DNA of 64,000 nt from Microbacterium murale (lineage in GTDB: Bacteria > Actinomycetota > Actinomycetes > Actinomycetales > Microbacteriaceae). Numbering within the stretch: the stretch's first letter is position 1; every line of letters begins with the position of its first letter. Positions 35,235-45,176 of this stretch are shown here, one piece after another. Position numbers and translations under genes: made by a program. The notes under the pieces were generated by a model. It was not told the DNA's origin and ran no database searches. It was given only the letters and a program-made list of their open reading frames with translations. The DNA lies in the NCBI RefSeq assembly GCF_030815955.1, contig NZ_JAUSXK010000001.1:1798001-1862000 (forward strand). Reading direction: 5' to 3'.

Positions 35235-37913
35235 TCAGCCGCCTGGATTGAGCACCAGAGTGTCGAGGGCGGCCTTGTCCACGGCGTCCGCGCTGAACGC
35301 CCACGGCGTCTGGATGCCGGCAGCCCAGTTCTCGGTCTGATCGACGTAGTGCGGGTGGTACGGGTGCCCGGATGCGCCGGTCAGGTGATTCCACGTCGAC
35401 GCGTCGAAGTCGGACAGATCGATCACCATGCGCATCGACGGAACGGTGGTCGTCGCGTACCCCTCGCCGAGTTCCCACCCGGTGGCGTTCACGACCGATG
35501 GGCCGCCGCCGACCGGGTACGGCCCGCGGTTGAACAGCGCTTCGATCGGCGCGATCCCGGATGATCCGAGGGTCGAGCTGGTCAACGTGATGGCGTGCAG
35601 ATCGCCCCAGTTCCAGCGCGTCACAGCCGTGCCTTGAAGGCCGGCGAGTTCGTCGTAGGCCTGTTCGGCCGACAGCGCGAGCATCTCCTCCATGCCGTCG
35701 ACGCCGATGTTCTCATTCGTCCAGAGCGGGTCGGTCGGGTCATCGAGAAGCGCGGAGACCACCGTGAACAGGCGCGCCTGACCGCCATGCGGCAGCGGTG
35801 CCTCGCGCTGCTCGAACAGGTTCAGTACCAGATTCGACCACAGCACGTTCGCATAGGCTGCTGCTGCGGAATCGGCGTTGTTCTGCGCGTCCCAGGTGCG
35901 AAGAAGAGCAACGGCCTCTTTCGGCCCGGCACCCTTGACCTCGATGTCGCCCATGACCGCTGCGAGCTTCTTGCCGATCCACATCTCGTTGTCGTTCTGG
36001 ATGTCGCGCATATCCTGCGCGGTGAGGGGCGCGGCGGCGGCTCGGCGCTCGATCAGGTGGGCGATGCGAGCGGCGCGGTAGCCGTAGTCCCAGTCACGAG
36101 AGAGGAAGTACTCGTAGTCGTCGGTCACGATCGCATTGTTCGCGGTGACGATGTAGCCCGAGCTCGGGTTGTACGACACCGGCAGCTCTTCGAACTCGAT
36201 GAATCCGGTCCAGTCGTAGCTGCTGTCCCATCCCGGCTGCGGGATCCACCCGTCTCCTGCCCCGCGTAGCGGCAGGCGGCCCGGAGCCTGATAGCCGATG
36301 TTGCCCTCGACGTCGGCGTAGATCAGGTTCTGTGCAGGCACGTCGAACAGGGATGCCGCGTACCGGAAGTCATCGAAGTCCTGAGCCGTGGCAAGGGCGA
36401 AGATCGCGGTGGCGGTTTTGCCGGCATCCAGAGCGGTCCAGCGCAGGCTCACGGCGTACTCGCCGGAGAGGGCGGCCGAAGCGTCTGTCTCGCCGTGCGT
36501 GAGCCCGTCGCCGTCCGCCGCAACCTGGCCGTCTGCCACGGCGGTGAAGTCGTCTGTGAGCCCCGAGATGATCGGCCCGTGCACGGTGGAGCGGATCGTG
36601 AGGTCTATGTCGTCGCCGCCGGCGACCTTGACCGTCTCTTCGCGCACCTCGAGCGGCACGAGCGCGCCGTCGCGCCAGTACTCATCGCCGTCGACCTTCT
36701 CGATGTAGAGGTCGGCGACGTCGGTCGTGAGGTTCGTGAAGCCCCAGGCGACCTGGCTGTTGTGCCCGATCACGATGCCGGGCAGACCGGAGAACGAGAA
36801 TCCGCCCACGTCGAACGGGCATTCGTCGGTGACCTTGGAACAGCGCAGCTGCACCTGGTACCAGACCGAGGGGAGCGAGGCGCCCAGGTGGGGGTCGTTC
36901 GCCAGCAGCGGCAACCCGCTCTCGGTGAGCGATCCGGAGACCACCCAGGAATTCGATCCGATGCCCTCGCCGACGTCCCCGACCAGCAGGCTTGCAGCCG
37001 CGACGACACTGTCGGCCTCTTGCCACTCGATCGTGGTCACCGCGGTCTGCACGTTCGAGTCGCCGATGTCGTCGCCATCCGAGTCGCCGCCGGCGTCGGT
37101 GGAGAACGAGGCCGGCGCAGCGCCCGCCCCCGCTTCCAGAGCGGGCACCGTCGAGAGCTTCGGGACGATCACCGGGTTCTCATCGAACGGATACGCAGGG
37201 TAGAGCTGATCGAGCAGTTCCAGGCTGTCGCCGGGCGCTGCGTCATCGCCGACTTCGGCGACCAGCATCGCGCGTTCGGTCTCGTCTTCGATGTTGGTTC
37301 GCAGATCCCACGCCATCGCCTTGAGCCAGGCCACGGAATCGGCGGGCTCCCATGGTTCGATCTCGTACTCAGGATTCTGTATGCCGAGAACGGCATATTC
37401 GAGTGCGAAGTCGGCACCGTCACCCGTGGCGAGATAGGCGTTCACACCGTCGGCGTAGGCCTGGTAGTAGGCGAGCGTGGTCTCATCCATCGCCTCGACC
37501 TCCTCCTCGGCGACATCACGCCAGCCGAGAGTGCGCAGGAACATGTCTGTCGGTGCCTGTGATTCACCGAACATCTCGGCGACGCGGCCCGACGTCACAT
37601 GCCGGCGGAAGTCCATCTCGAAGAAGCGGTCCTGCGCGTGGACGAAACCCTGCGCATAGAACAGGTCGTGCGACGAATCGGCTGTGATCGTCGGCACGCC
37701 GAGATCATCGCGCTGCACCGTCACCTGGTCCTTGAGCCCATCGAGCTCGAGCTCCCCTGAGGTCTGGGGGAACGAGCGCTGGATCGTCCAGACGACGAAG
37801 AAGGCCGCCGCGACAGCGATGACGAGAAGACCTGCGACGACGGCGAACGCGACGCGTCCGATTCTGGGGCCCAATGGGCGGCGTGCTGAAGATTCCGGAG
37901 CTTCGATCGTCAT
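35235..37913 (-). CDS. Penicillin-acylase-family Ntn hydrolase
   Basis: This 892-residue enzyme has an N-terminal membrane anchor (about residues 22-43, VAFAVVAGLLVIAVAAAFFV) and then the S45 penicillin amidase fold. The maturation and catalytic Ser is expected in GIGSNSWVVSG (about residue 315), preceded by a spacer peptide that is removed. Later family segments include GLPGIVIGHNSQVAWG and NRGPYPVGGGPSVVN. Such enzymes cleave amides, for example penicillins or acyl-homoserine lactones. The substrate is unknown. It would act outside the membrane. It lies downstream of the YhgE unit but is separated from it by two hairpins. Confidence 0.9.
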   Translation of the reverse strand: MTIEAPESSARRPLGPRIGRVAFAVVAGLLVIAVAAAFFVVWTIQRSFPQTSGELELDGLKDQVTVQRDDLGVPTITADSSHDLFYAQGFVHAQDRFFEMDFRRHVTSGRVAEMFGESQAPTDMFLRTLGWRDVAEEEVEAMDETTLAYYQAYADGVNAYLATGDGADFALEYAVLGIQNPEYEIEPWEPADSVAWLKAMAWDLRTNIEDETERAMLVAEVGDDAAPGDSLELLDQLYPAYPFDENPVIVPKLSTVPALEAGAGAAPASFSTDAGGDSDGDDIGDSNVQTAVTTIEWQEADSVVAAASLLVGDVGEGIGSNSWVVSGSLTESGLPLLANDPHLGASLPSVWYQVQLRCSKVTDECPFDVGGFSFSGLPGIVIGHNSQVAWGFTNLTTDVADLYIEKVDGDEYWRDGALVPLEVREETVKVAGGDDIDLTIRSTVHGPIISGLTDDFTAVADGQVAADGDGLTHGETDASAALSGEYAVSLRWTALDAGKTATAIFALATAQDFDDFRYAASLFDVPAQNLIYADVEGNIGYQAPGRLPLRGAGDGWIPQPGWDSSYDWTGFIEFEELPVSYNPSSGYIVTANNAIVTDDYEYFLSRDWDYGYRAARIAHLIERRAAAAPLTAQDMRDIQNDNEMWIGKKLAAVMGDIEVKGAGPKEAVALLRTWDAQNNADSAAAAYANVLWSNLVLNLFEQREAPLPHGGQARLFTVVSALLDDPTDPLWTNENIGVDGMEEMLALSAEQAYDELAGLQGTAVTRWNWGDLHAITLTSSTLGSSGIAPIEALFNRGPYPVGGGPSVVNATGWELGEGYATTTVPSMRMVIDLSDFDASTWNHLTGASGHPYHPHYVDQTENWAAGIQTPWAFSADAVDKAALDTLVLNPGG

Positions 37914-37959
37914 TGAGGAGTTCTTTCGGGGTCAACGGTGGGATCCGGTGTCACCGTTC

Positions 37960-37989
37960 CCCAGAGCGCGTTTCGGGGCGCGCTCTGGG
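37960..37989. terminator. 11-bp hairpin upstream of the penicillin-acylase gene
   Basis: CCCAGAGCGCG (37960-37970) pairs with CGCGCTCTGGG (37979-37989) around an 8-base loop. It lies 47 bases before the penicillin-acylase start in its leader, or acts as a second terminator of the upstream yhgE unit. Confidence 0.55.
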
Positions 37990-38048
37990 AAGCCTAGCGG
38001 GGTTGTCGCGATTCGGCACCAGTTCCCGGCGGTGGCGTCGTGTGCAGG

Positions 38049-38080
38049 ACGAGTGCGGATCCCGCGGCATCCGCACTCGT
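38049..38080 (-). terminator. Terminator of the tetR-ABC-yhgE unit
   Basis: A perfect 12-bp stem (ACGAGTGCGGAT at 38049-38060, ATCCGCACTCGT at 38069-38080) with an 8-base loop lies 21 bases after the yhgE stop on the minus strand. Confidence 0.75.
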
Positions 38081-38100
38081 GATCGTCGTCTCCTCCGCAC

Positions 38101-39969
38101 TCACCCGATCAGGCTCGGCTGCAGATCACGCAGCGTGCGGCGATGCGTCATCCGCGTCACGCCGATCATCGCGAGCAGGAGCGCACCGACCAACCACATG
38201 GCGAGCACAGCCAGATCCCACCACGCACGATCGAAGTTGCCGCCGTACATGAGCTGCCTCATCGCATCCACGACATAGCCCAGCGGCAGCACATGGTGCA
38301 GCGCGGCGAGAGGCGCGGGGAGGGTCTGCCACGGGAAGGTGCCACCGGCGGTGACCAACTGCAACACCATGAGCACGAGTCCGAGGAACTGGCCCACAGA
38401 TCCCAGCCAGACGTTGAGCGCCAGAATGATCGCCGCGAACGTCGCGGACGCGAGAACCATGACCCCGAGCGTGCCGAGCGCGTTGTCGAATCGGAAGCCG
38501 AGGGTGATCGCGAGAATGCCCATCAGACCCACCATCTGCAGCGCGCCGAGGGCGGCGGGGGTGAGCCACCCGGCGAGAGTGATGCGGATGGGGGAGTGCA
38601 GTGCGGTGACGGCACGGCGAGACACCGGCTTCACGATGAGGAACAGCGCGTAGATGCCGATCCAGGCCGCAAGCGCGGCGAAGAACGGTGCGAGCCCTGC
38701 GCCGTAGTCCTCTGCAGAGGCGACCTTGTCGCTGGAGACACGCAGCGGGTCGGAGATCGTGTCGGCCTGTGCCTCACGCAGCTCAGGCGTGGATGCCGGG
38801 ATCTGCGTGACCCCGTCTGCGAGTCCGTCACGGAGTTCGGCGGTGCCGTCGGCCAGGGTCGAGAGGCCGTCGCGCAGTTGGATCGCTCCGTCGTTCGCCG
38901 CAGCAGCACCGGTCGCCGCAGTGCCGGCACCCGTCGCCACAGTGTTGGCGCCGTCGGACAGCGTGCGTGCACTTGAGGCCAGCGTGGCCGCGCCGGCGGC
39001 GAGCTGGTCGATCCTGCTCACGGCATCCTGCACCGTGGTGTTGCCCTGCTGGAGGCGCTCTCCGAGCGGATCCAGCTTGGCGAGCACGGCGTCGATCTCG
39101 GCCTGCGTCAGTCCTTGGGAGGCGAGCGTGTCTGCGATGTCGGTGCGGATCTGCGGCAGCGTGTCTGCGGCATCCTGCACGATCCCACCTGCCTGATCGG
39201 CGACGTCGGCGATCTGCTGGTTGCCGTCGCTGACCTGCTGCGCGCCGTCGGCGAGCTGAGAGGCGCCGCTCGCGAGTTGGGCCGTTCCGCTCGCGAGTTG
39301 GGCGGTGCCGTCGGCGAGCTGCGTCGTGCCGTCGGCGAGCGTCGCGCTGCCGGTGGATGCCGTGACCGCGCCGTCTGCGAGCTGAGAGGCGCCGTCGGCC
39401 GCTTCGGAGAGGGAGTCTCGCACGTCGCTGAGCCCCGTGAGGAGGCGCTCGGCCGCCTCGCTTCCGACCATCTTCGCGACAGAACTGCGGATCTTCTCCA
39501 CGGCCTGCGTGCCCATCGACGACGCCAGGTAGTTGTTGGCGTCGTTCGTCTCGAGATCGATGCGGGCCTGGTGGGGTTCTGTGCCCGCTGCCGAGGTCAG
39601 CGCCGCGGAGAAATCGCTCGGGATCGTCACAGTGAAATCGACTGTGCCGTCGCGCAGGGCTGTGGTTGCGGCATCCGCCGTCATCTCCTGCCAGTCGAAC
39701 GCATTCCCCTCGATGAGGTTCTCGGCGACCTTTTCGCCGTAGTTGACGGTCTCGTCTGCTCCTTCGGCGTTGGTGCTGGCGGCGCCCTCGTCTTGCACGA
39801 CCAGCGCCACGGGCACGTCGGAGAACTTGGCGTACGGGTCCTGATTCGCCCAGAGGTACAGGCCGCCGTAGAGGATCGGCACGCACATGAGCGCGATCAG
39901 GGCGATGATGCCCATCCGGCTCGCAGTGAGGCGCCGCAGCTCGGCGGCGATCATGGCGGGAACCTTCAT
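38101..39969 (-). CDS. YhgE/Pip-family membrane protein (ABC-2 type)
   Basis: The 622-residue protein starts with one membrane segment and a Pip-like external domain, then has a long extended region with many repeats of the form LADGTxQ/LASGAxQ (about residues 195-380), typical of YhgE/Pip. Six C-terminal segments form an ABC-2-like permease domain ending in TRMTHRRTLRDLQPSLIG. Phage receptors and secretion-linked proteins share this plan (Pip in Lactococcus). It is translationally coupled to an ABC ATPase-like protein by ATGA, so together they may export or present something across the membrane. The start has GGAG upstream at good spacing. Confidence 0.88.
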   Translation of the reverse strand: MKVPAMIAAELRRLTASRMGIIALIALMCVPILYGGLYLWANQDPYAKFSDVPVALVVQDEGAASTNAEGADETVNYGEKVAENLIEGNAFDWQEMTADAATTALRDGTVDFTVTIPSDFSAALTSAAGTEPHQARIDLETNDANNYLASSMGTQAVEKIRSSVAKMVGSEAAERLLTGLSDVRDSLSEAADGASQLADGAVTASTGSATLADGTTQLADGTAQLASGTAQLASGASQLADGAQQVSDGNQQIADVADQAGGIVQDAADTLPQIRTDIADTLASQGLTQAEIDAVLAKLDPLGERLQQGNTTVQDAVSRIDQLAAGAATLASSARTLSDGANTVATGAGTAATGAAAANDGAIQLRDGLSTLADGTAELRDGLADGVTQIPASTPELREAQADTISDPLRVSSDKVASAEDYGAGLAPFFAALAAWIGIYALFLIVKPVSRRAVTALHSPIRITLAGWLTPAALGALQMVGLMGILAITLGFRFDNALGTLGVMVLASATFAAIILALNVWLGSVGQFLGLVLMVLQLVTAGGTFPWQTLPAPLAALHHVLPLGYVVDAMRQLMYGGNFDRAWWDLAVLAMWLVGALLLAMIGVTRMTHRRTLRDLQPSLIG

Positions 39970-40799
39970 GGCCTGTCTCCTTCCTCGGTCGTGTCGTTCT
40001 CGTTCGATTCGTCGGCGATCTGCGGGGCGATGTCGTCCGGAGAACCGGGATCATCTGGCGTGTCGACGGCGTGTTTCTCATCGACGCGCGGGGCGTCGCG
40101 CATGTCGTCTCCGTTTTCCGAGCCGGAAGCCGCGTCGGATGCTGCGGCCTCGGGCCGCTCGAGCACGAGGGGTGTCACCGGGCCGGAGGCGTTGATGGCC
40201 TCCAGCTCGTGCATCCGCTCGAGGGCGACGGCTGCCGATCCGCCGATGATGACGAGCATGGCGTAGCCGCGGTCGGCGAACTCCGACGCGATGCGCCACC
40301 AGCCGTCCGGGCTGCCGCCGTGTCGGTCGGGCGACACGAGCACGATCCCCTCGGTGCCCTTGCGCAGCACGGCGAGCTCGCACATGATGCGCACGCGCGC
40401 CGCCGGGTCGACGTTGCCGATCGGCGTCGATGCGAGTTCCGCGTAACCGAGTTGCGCGAGCCAGCGGCGAGCATGGATCGGCGTCGCCCCGACGCCCGCG
40501 AACATGAGCTCCTCGCCGACGACGCCCGACACGGTGATGTCGGCATGCGGATCGCTCACGTCCGGAGCATCCACGAGGGCGATAGCGCGACGCAGCAGGC
40601 GATTGTCCTTGTCGCCGTCGATCGTCACCCTGCCGGCGTCTGGACTCATCCGGCCGCTCGCGATCAGGCCGAGAACGGTCGGTCGCTGCTGCGTCTCGGC
40701 GAGGGCGAAGCGCACCGCGCCGGTATGGAACTCGAGGCTCGTGGTGGGCAGGGCCTGTCCGTCGCGACCCTTGCGCACTTCGTGGAGCGCGATCTTCAT
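39966..40799 (-). CDS. Degenerate ABC ATPase-like partner of YhgE
   Basis: This 277-residue protein aligns in layout with ABC ATPases: an N-terminal strand pair, a LGLIASGRMSPDAGRVTIDGD segment equal to the usual LxGLxxPxSGxVxxDG, and helices up to HELEAINASGPVTPL. The Walker A GxxGxGKS is missing: the equivalent position reads FALAETQQRPTVLGLIASG. No clear signature (LSGGQ) or Walker B is seen; NVDPAARVRIMCELAVLRKG occupies the signature position. A long Asp/Glu-rich C-terminal tail follows. It likely binds no ATP in the usual way and may be structural. It overlaps both TetR and YhgE by ATGA. Confidence 0.7.
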   Translation of the reverse strand: MKIALHEVRKGRDGQALPTTSLEFHTGAVRFALAETQQRPTVLGLIASGRMSPDAGRVTIDGDKDNRLLRRAIALVDAPDVSDPHADITVSGVVGEELMFAGVGATPIHARRWLAQLGYAELASTPIGNVDPAARVRIMCELAVLRKGTEGIVLVSPDRHGGSPDGWWRIASEFADRGYAMLVIIGGSAAVALERMHELEAINASGPVTPLVLERPEAAASDAASGSENGDDMRDAPRVDEKHAVDTPDDPGSPDDIAPQIADESNENDTTEEGDRP

Positions 40800-41443
40800 G
40801 CGTTGGCCTCCTCGACGCGCTCGGGACCGACGATCTGGGTCGCGACGATCTCGGGGTGGGCGGCGAGCAGTGCGTCGGCCTCGCGCCAGGAGAGACCGGC
40901 GATGCTCAAAACGGCGCGCACGGCCGTGGCCGCGGCATCCGAGCCCGCGGTGTCGACACGCACGACCATGCGGGCCGTCTCTTCGATGAGGCGGGCGAGC
41001 ACGTCGCCGGGGACGTCGGTGCGCAGTGCATGCGCACGGCGGCCGCGGTCGACGATGTTCGACACGACCTGACGCAGTGGCGCCAGCGCGGCGGCGGTGT
41101 CAGCCACATGCGCGTCGTCGAGTGCGATGGCCGTCACTGTCTGGATGTGGGCGACCTCGTGCCAGAGTCGCGAGGCGAGCTGGGCGAGAGCGATGCGCGC
41201 GTCGTCGTCGAGTGCCTGCTCGGCGATCGCATTGAAGCGCTGTGCGCCGGTGCGGATGAGTTCGCTGATCAGAGCCGATCGATCATCGAAGTGTCCGTAC
41301 AGTGCGCGGCGGGAGAGGCCGGCCGTGCGTGCGATCAGATCGGTCGAGGCGTTGGGGTCCTGTGCCAATGCGGTGCGGGCAGCGGCCAGGATGCTCTCGC
41401 GGTTGGCCTGCGCATCGCGGCGAGGGGCACGGGTGTCTGTCAT
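40796..41443 (-). CDS. TetR-family regulator
   Basis: The 215-residue regulator has a TetR helix-turn-helix at about residues 12-58 (ANRESILAAARTALAQDPNA, then LIARTAGLSRRALYGHFDDR) and an all-helical ligand domain. It heads the three-gene unit with the ABC-like protein and YhgE. The 28-bp palindrome 14 bases upstream is an obvious operator, so it should repress its own operon. The open frame extends to 41647, but ATG 41443 is chosen because the operator lies before it and the family N-terminus starts here. The ligand may be a lipid or antibiotic. Confidence 0.92.
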   Translation of the reverse strand: MTDTRAPRRDAQANRESILAAARTALAQDPNASTDLIARTAGLSRRALYGHFDDRSALISELIRTGAQRFNAIAEQALDDDARIALAQLASRLWHEVAHIQTVTAIALDDAHVADTAAALAPLRQVVSNIVDRGRRAHALRTDVPGDVLARLIEETARMVVRVDTAGSDAAATAVRAVLSIAGLSWREADALLAAHPEIVATQIVGPERVEEANA

Positions 41444-41456
41444 GCCCCCAAGTTTA

Positions 41457-41484
41457 CGATCTTGCACAGTCATGTGCAAGATCG
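41457..41484. promoter_or_regulatory. TetR-type operator
   Basis: CGATCTTGCAC (41457-41467) and GTGCAAGATCG (41474-41484) form a perfect 11-bp inverted repeat with spacer AGTCAT. It lies 14 bases upstream of the TetR start, as expected for an autoregulatory operator overlapping the promoter. Confidence 0.88.
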
Positions 41485-41525
41485 CTGGGTGGATGCTCAG
41501 CTTGAGCGACCCGATCAGCGGACCT

Positions 41526-41593
41526 CCCCCCGATCCGCGGGCATCGCCCCGATCCGCGGGCGTAGGCGCCCGAACCTCCAGCAGATCGGGGGG
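41526..41593. repeat. Direct and inverted repeats between tetR and argG
   Basis: CCCCGATCCGCGGGC occurs twice with a 19-base period (41528-41542 and 41547-41561). An outer inverted repeat (CCCCCCGATC 41526-41535, GATCGGGGGG 41584-41593) encloses an inner hairpin GGGCG-TAGG-CGCCC (41558-41571). It lies in the 290-bp gap between the TetR start and the argG stop, which contains no gene. Function unknown. Confidence 0.6.
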
Positions 41594-41645
41594 GATGCGC
41601 GTGAGGGCGCCAGACCGATCCGCCGACACTATGGGGGACCACTTC

Positions 41646-41686
41646 ACATATGTCGGACGGAAACAGGCGAAGTGACCGACATGTGT
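41646..41686 (-). terminator. Candidate argG terminator hairpin
   Basis: ACATATGTCGG (41646-41656) and CCGACATGTGT (41676-41686) pair at 10 of 11 positions with a 19-base loop, 48 bases downstream of the argG stop on the minus strand. It has no T-tract, so the assignment is tentative. Confidence 0.4.
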
Positions 41687-41733
41687 GCTTTTGGCCCCCG
41701 AAGTGTCGGGCGGCGGTGCCTGACCCGAGTGTC

Positions 41734-43297
<1,564 letters not shown>

Positions 43298-43329
43298 GAA
43301 TGGGGGGACGCCGCCGCTACGGTTGCTGC

Positions 43330-44034
43330 ATGAGCGAGGCGATCTTGTGGGGCGCGGTCGCGGCCGCGCCGCTGTTCGTCGGCGCGGTTCTCGCGCTGCT
43401 GCGCACCTGGCCGCCCAAGTGGCTCGGGATCGTGCTCGGGTTCGGCGCCGGAGCCCTCATGGCATCCATCGCCTTCGAATTGTGGGAGGAGGGCCTGCAG
43501 CTCGGCGGACCGATCCCGCTCGTCGTCGGTGTCGCGGCGGGTGCGCTCTGCTACTACATCGCCGATCGGATCGTCGAGAGTCGCGCGTCGGCGAAGAAGG
43601 GAGCCGCCGGCGGCCCGTTGGCGGTGGGTGCCTTACTCGACGGCATCCCCGAACAGCTCGTCCTCGGCATCGGCCTGGCCTCAGGTGAAGGCGTGAGCAC
43701 CGCTCTCGTCATCGCGATCGTCGTCTCCAACCTGCCCGAGTCGATCGGGTCCGCCGCCGACCTGCTCGAAGGCGGAATGAAGCGGTCGCGAGTGCTGTCG
43801 TTGTGGGCGGGCGTCGCCGTGGTCTGTGCGATCGCGACGATCGCCGGTTACGCGCTCGCGGATGCCGTGAGCCCCGAGTTCCGCGCCGGAGCGAGCGGCT
43901 TCGCTGCCGGTGCCCTGCTCGTCATGCTCGTCGACTCGATGGTGCCCGATGCGCAGTCCAAGGCCAAGGAGTCGACGGGGCTGGCCACGGTGCTCGGCTT
44001 CGCGCTCGCTGCTGGGCTCTCGCTCGGGGGTTGA
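43330..44034 (+). CDS. ZIP-like metal transporter family protein
   Basis: The 234-residue protein has about seven membrane segments in the ZIP order, with a lysine-rich cytoplasmic loop (ASAKKGAAGGP). In ZIPs the fourth and fifth segments carry HNxPEG and HxxPE-type metal motifs. Here they read LLDGIPEQLVLG and VSNLPESIGS, keeping the Pro-Glu but lacking the histidines. Transport may concern another ion, or transport may be lost. The open frame runs far upstream through the argG antisense strand, but only the ATG at 43330 yields a membrane protein of family length. The ribosome site is weak. Confidence 0.75.
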   Translation: MSEAILWGAVAAAPLFVGAVLALLRTWPPKWLGIVLGFGAGALMASIAFELWEEGLQLGGPIPLVVGVAAGALCYYIADRIVESRASAKKGAAGGPLAVGALLDGIPEQLVLGIGLASGEGVSTALVIAIVVSNLPESIGSAADLLEGGMKRSRVLSLWAGVAVVCAIATIAGYALADAVSPEFRAGASGFAAGALLVMLVDSMVPDAQSKAKESTGLATVLGFALAAGLSLGG

Positions 44035-44048
44035 GCCCGTCAGCGGGA

Positions 44049-45176
44049 TCAGTAATCCGGGTACTCCTGCATGCGCGTCTCGAACTCTTCTCGATCCTCC
44101 TCGCTGAGCAGCTCAGGTGCGAGGAAGTAGATCTGCAGTCCCTCGAGGGGCTCGCCGGTCCGGGCGCTCTGCGCTTCGCGCTCGCCGGTGAACTCTCCGG
44201 TGCTGTCGTTGGAGGTGTCGTAGATCACGGCGTAGAAGCGCAGCGGATCCGGATAGTTGTCCGAGTAGTACTCCCACGTGTTCTGCGTACGAGGGTCGCT
44301 GCTGCCGTAGAACTTCTCGAGGATCGAATCGTCCATCCCGGACGACGGATCGTTGAACGAGTACAGGCTGTACATGTCGTAGTCGACCATCACCTGCTCG
44401 ATCACATCCATCACGGCCACCTTGCGGTCGTAGTCCTGGATCGGCTCGTTCGTCATCCACGACACCGAGGTGTACTGCACCAGCATCGACTCGCCGCCGA
44501 ACCCGTTGCGCTCGGGGCGGAGGTTCTCCTTGTCGGCCTCGGTCCACGTGTAGCCGTACTGCTCGGAGAGTCGACGGCGGATCTCGGCGAGCACATCCTC
44601 GCTCTGCGCACGCACCTCTTCCAGCGAGGGCTGCGCGAGGATCGTGCTCGATGACGTGTCCTTGATGCCGGGGTAGGCCTCTTCGTGCTTCTGCTCCTCG
44701 GTCTTCTCGCCCTGATAGTTGCCCGATGCCGAGGTCTGCAGAGCGCTCATCGCGCCGACGGTGGCGACATTGAGCATCAGGGTGACGATGAGGGCGGATG
44801 CTCCGAGCACTCGTCCTCGGCGGGAGAACAGCGCCGCGATCACGACGGCCAGCACCACCAGCTGAAGAGTGAGCATCGTCACGCCGTAGAGCGCATCGGT
44901 GCCGCCGGCGAGCAGGGTGCCCAGCAGCACGACCGCGAAGAGGATCGCCGCCACCAGCGCGACCCAACCGATGACGCCTGCCGGTTGCTTCTCCTGCGTC
45001 GCCTCGGCCGAGCTGATCACCGGCGGCACCGGAGCGCCCTGCGCGAGATCAAGCTGAGGCAGGACGGTCGGGCCCTGCACGCGCCGGGCGCCGTGATACC
45101 CGCCGGGCGGTGGGACGGGTGGTGCGCCTTCAGTACCGGCGATGTAGCGGGCGCGCTGCTTCTCGGGCTCTACCAT
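44049..45176 (-). CDS. Membrane protein of the MoxR/VWA operon, unknown function (1)
   Basis: This 375-residue protein has a Pro-rich cytoplasmic N-terminus (EGAPPVPPPGGYHGARR), three membrane segments (about residues 70-150) and an acidic external domain of about 220 residues (DYDMYSLYSFNDPSSGMDDS). I do not recognise the fold. It is the last gene of the seven-gene run from MoxR and overlaps the upstream gene by 7 bases, so it is part of that operon and may function in cell-envelope maintenance. A role is not evident from sequence. Confidence 0.7.
   Translation of the reverse strand: MVEPEKQRARYIAGTEGAPPVPPPGGYHGARRVQGPTVLPQLDLAQGAPVPPVISSAEATQEKQPAGVIGWVALVAAILFAVVLLGTLLAGGTDALYGVTMLTLQLVVLAVVIAALFSRRGRVLGASALIVTLMLNVATVGAMSALQTSASGNYQGEKTEEQKHEEAYPGIKDTSSSTILAQPSLEEVRAQSEDVLAEIRRRLSEQYGYTWTEADKENLRPERNGFGGESMLVQYTSVSWMTNEPIQDYDRKVAVMDVIEQVMVDYDMYSLYSFNDPSSGMDDSILEKFYGSSDPRTQNTWEYYSDNYPDPLRFYAVIYDTSNDSTGEFTGEREAQSARTGEPLEGLQIYFLAPELLSEEDREEFETRMQEYPDY

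Noticed and set aside
39966..40799. Functional ABC ATPase for YhgE
   Set aside because: No Walker A, signature or Walker B motif is present.
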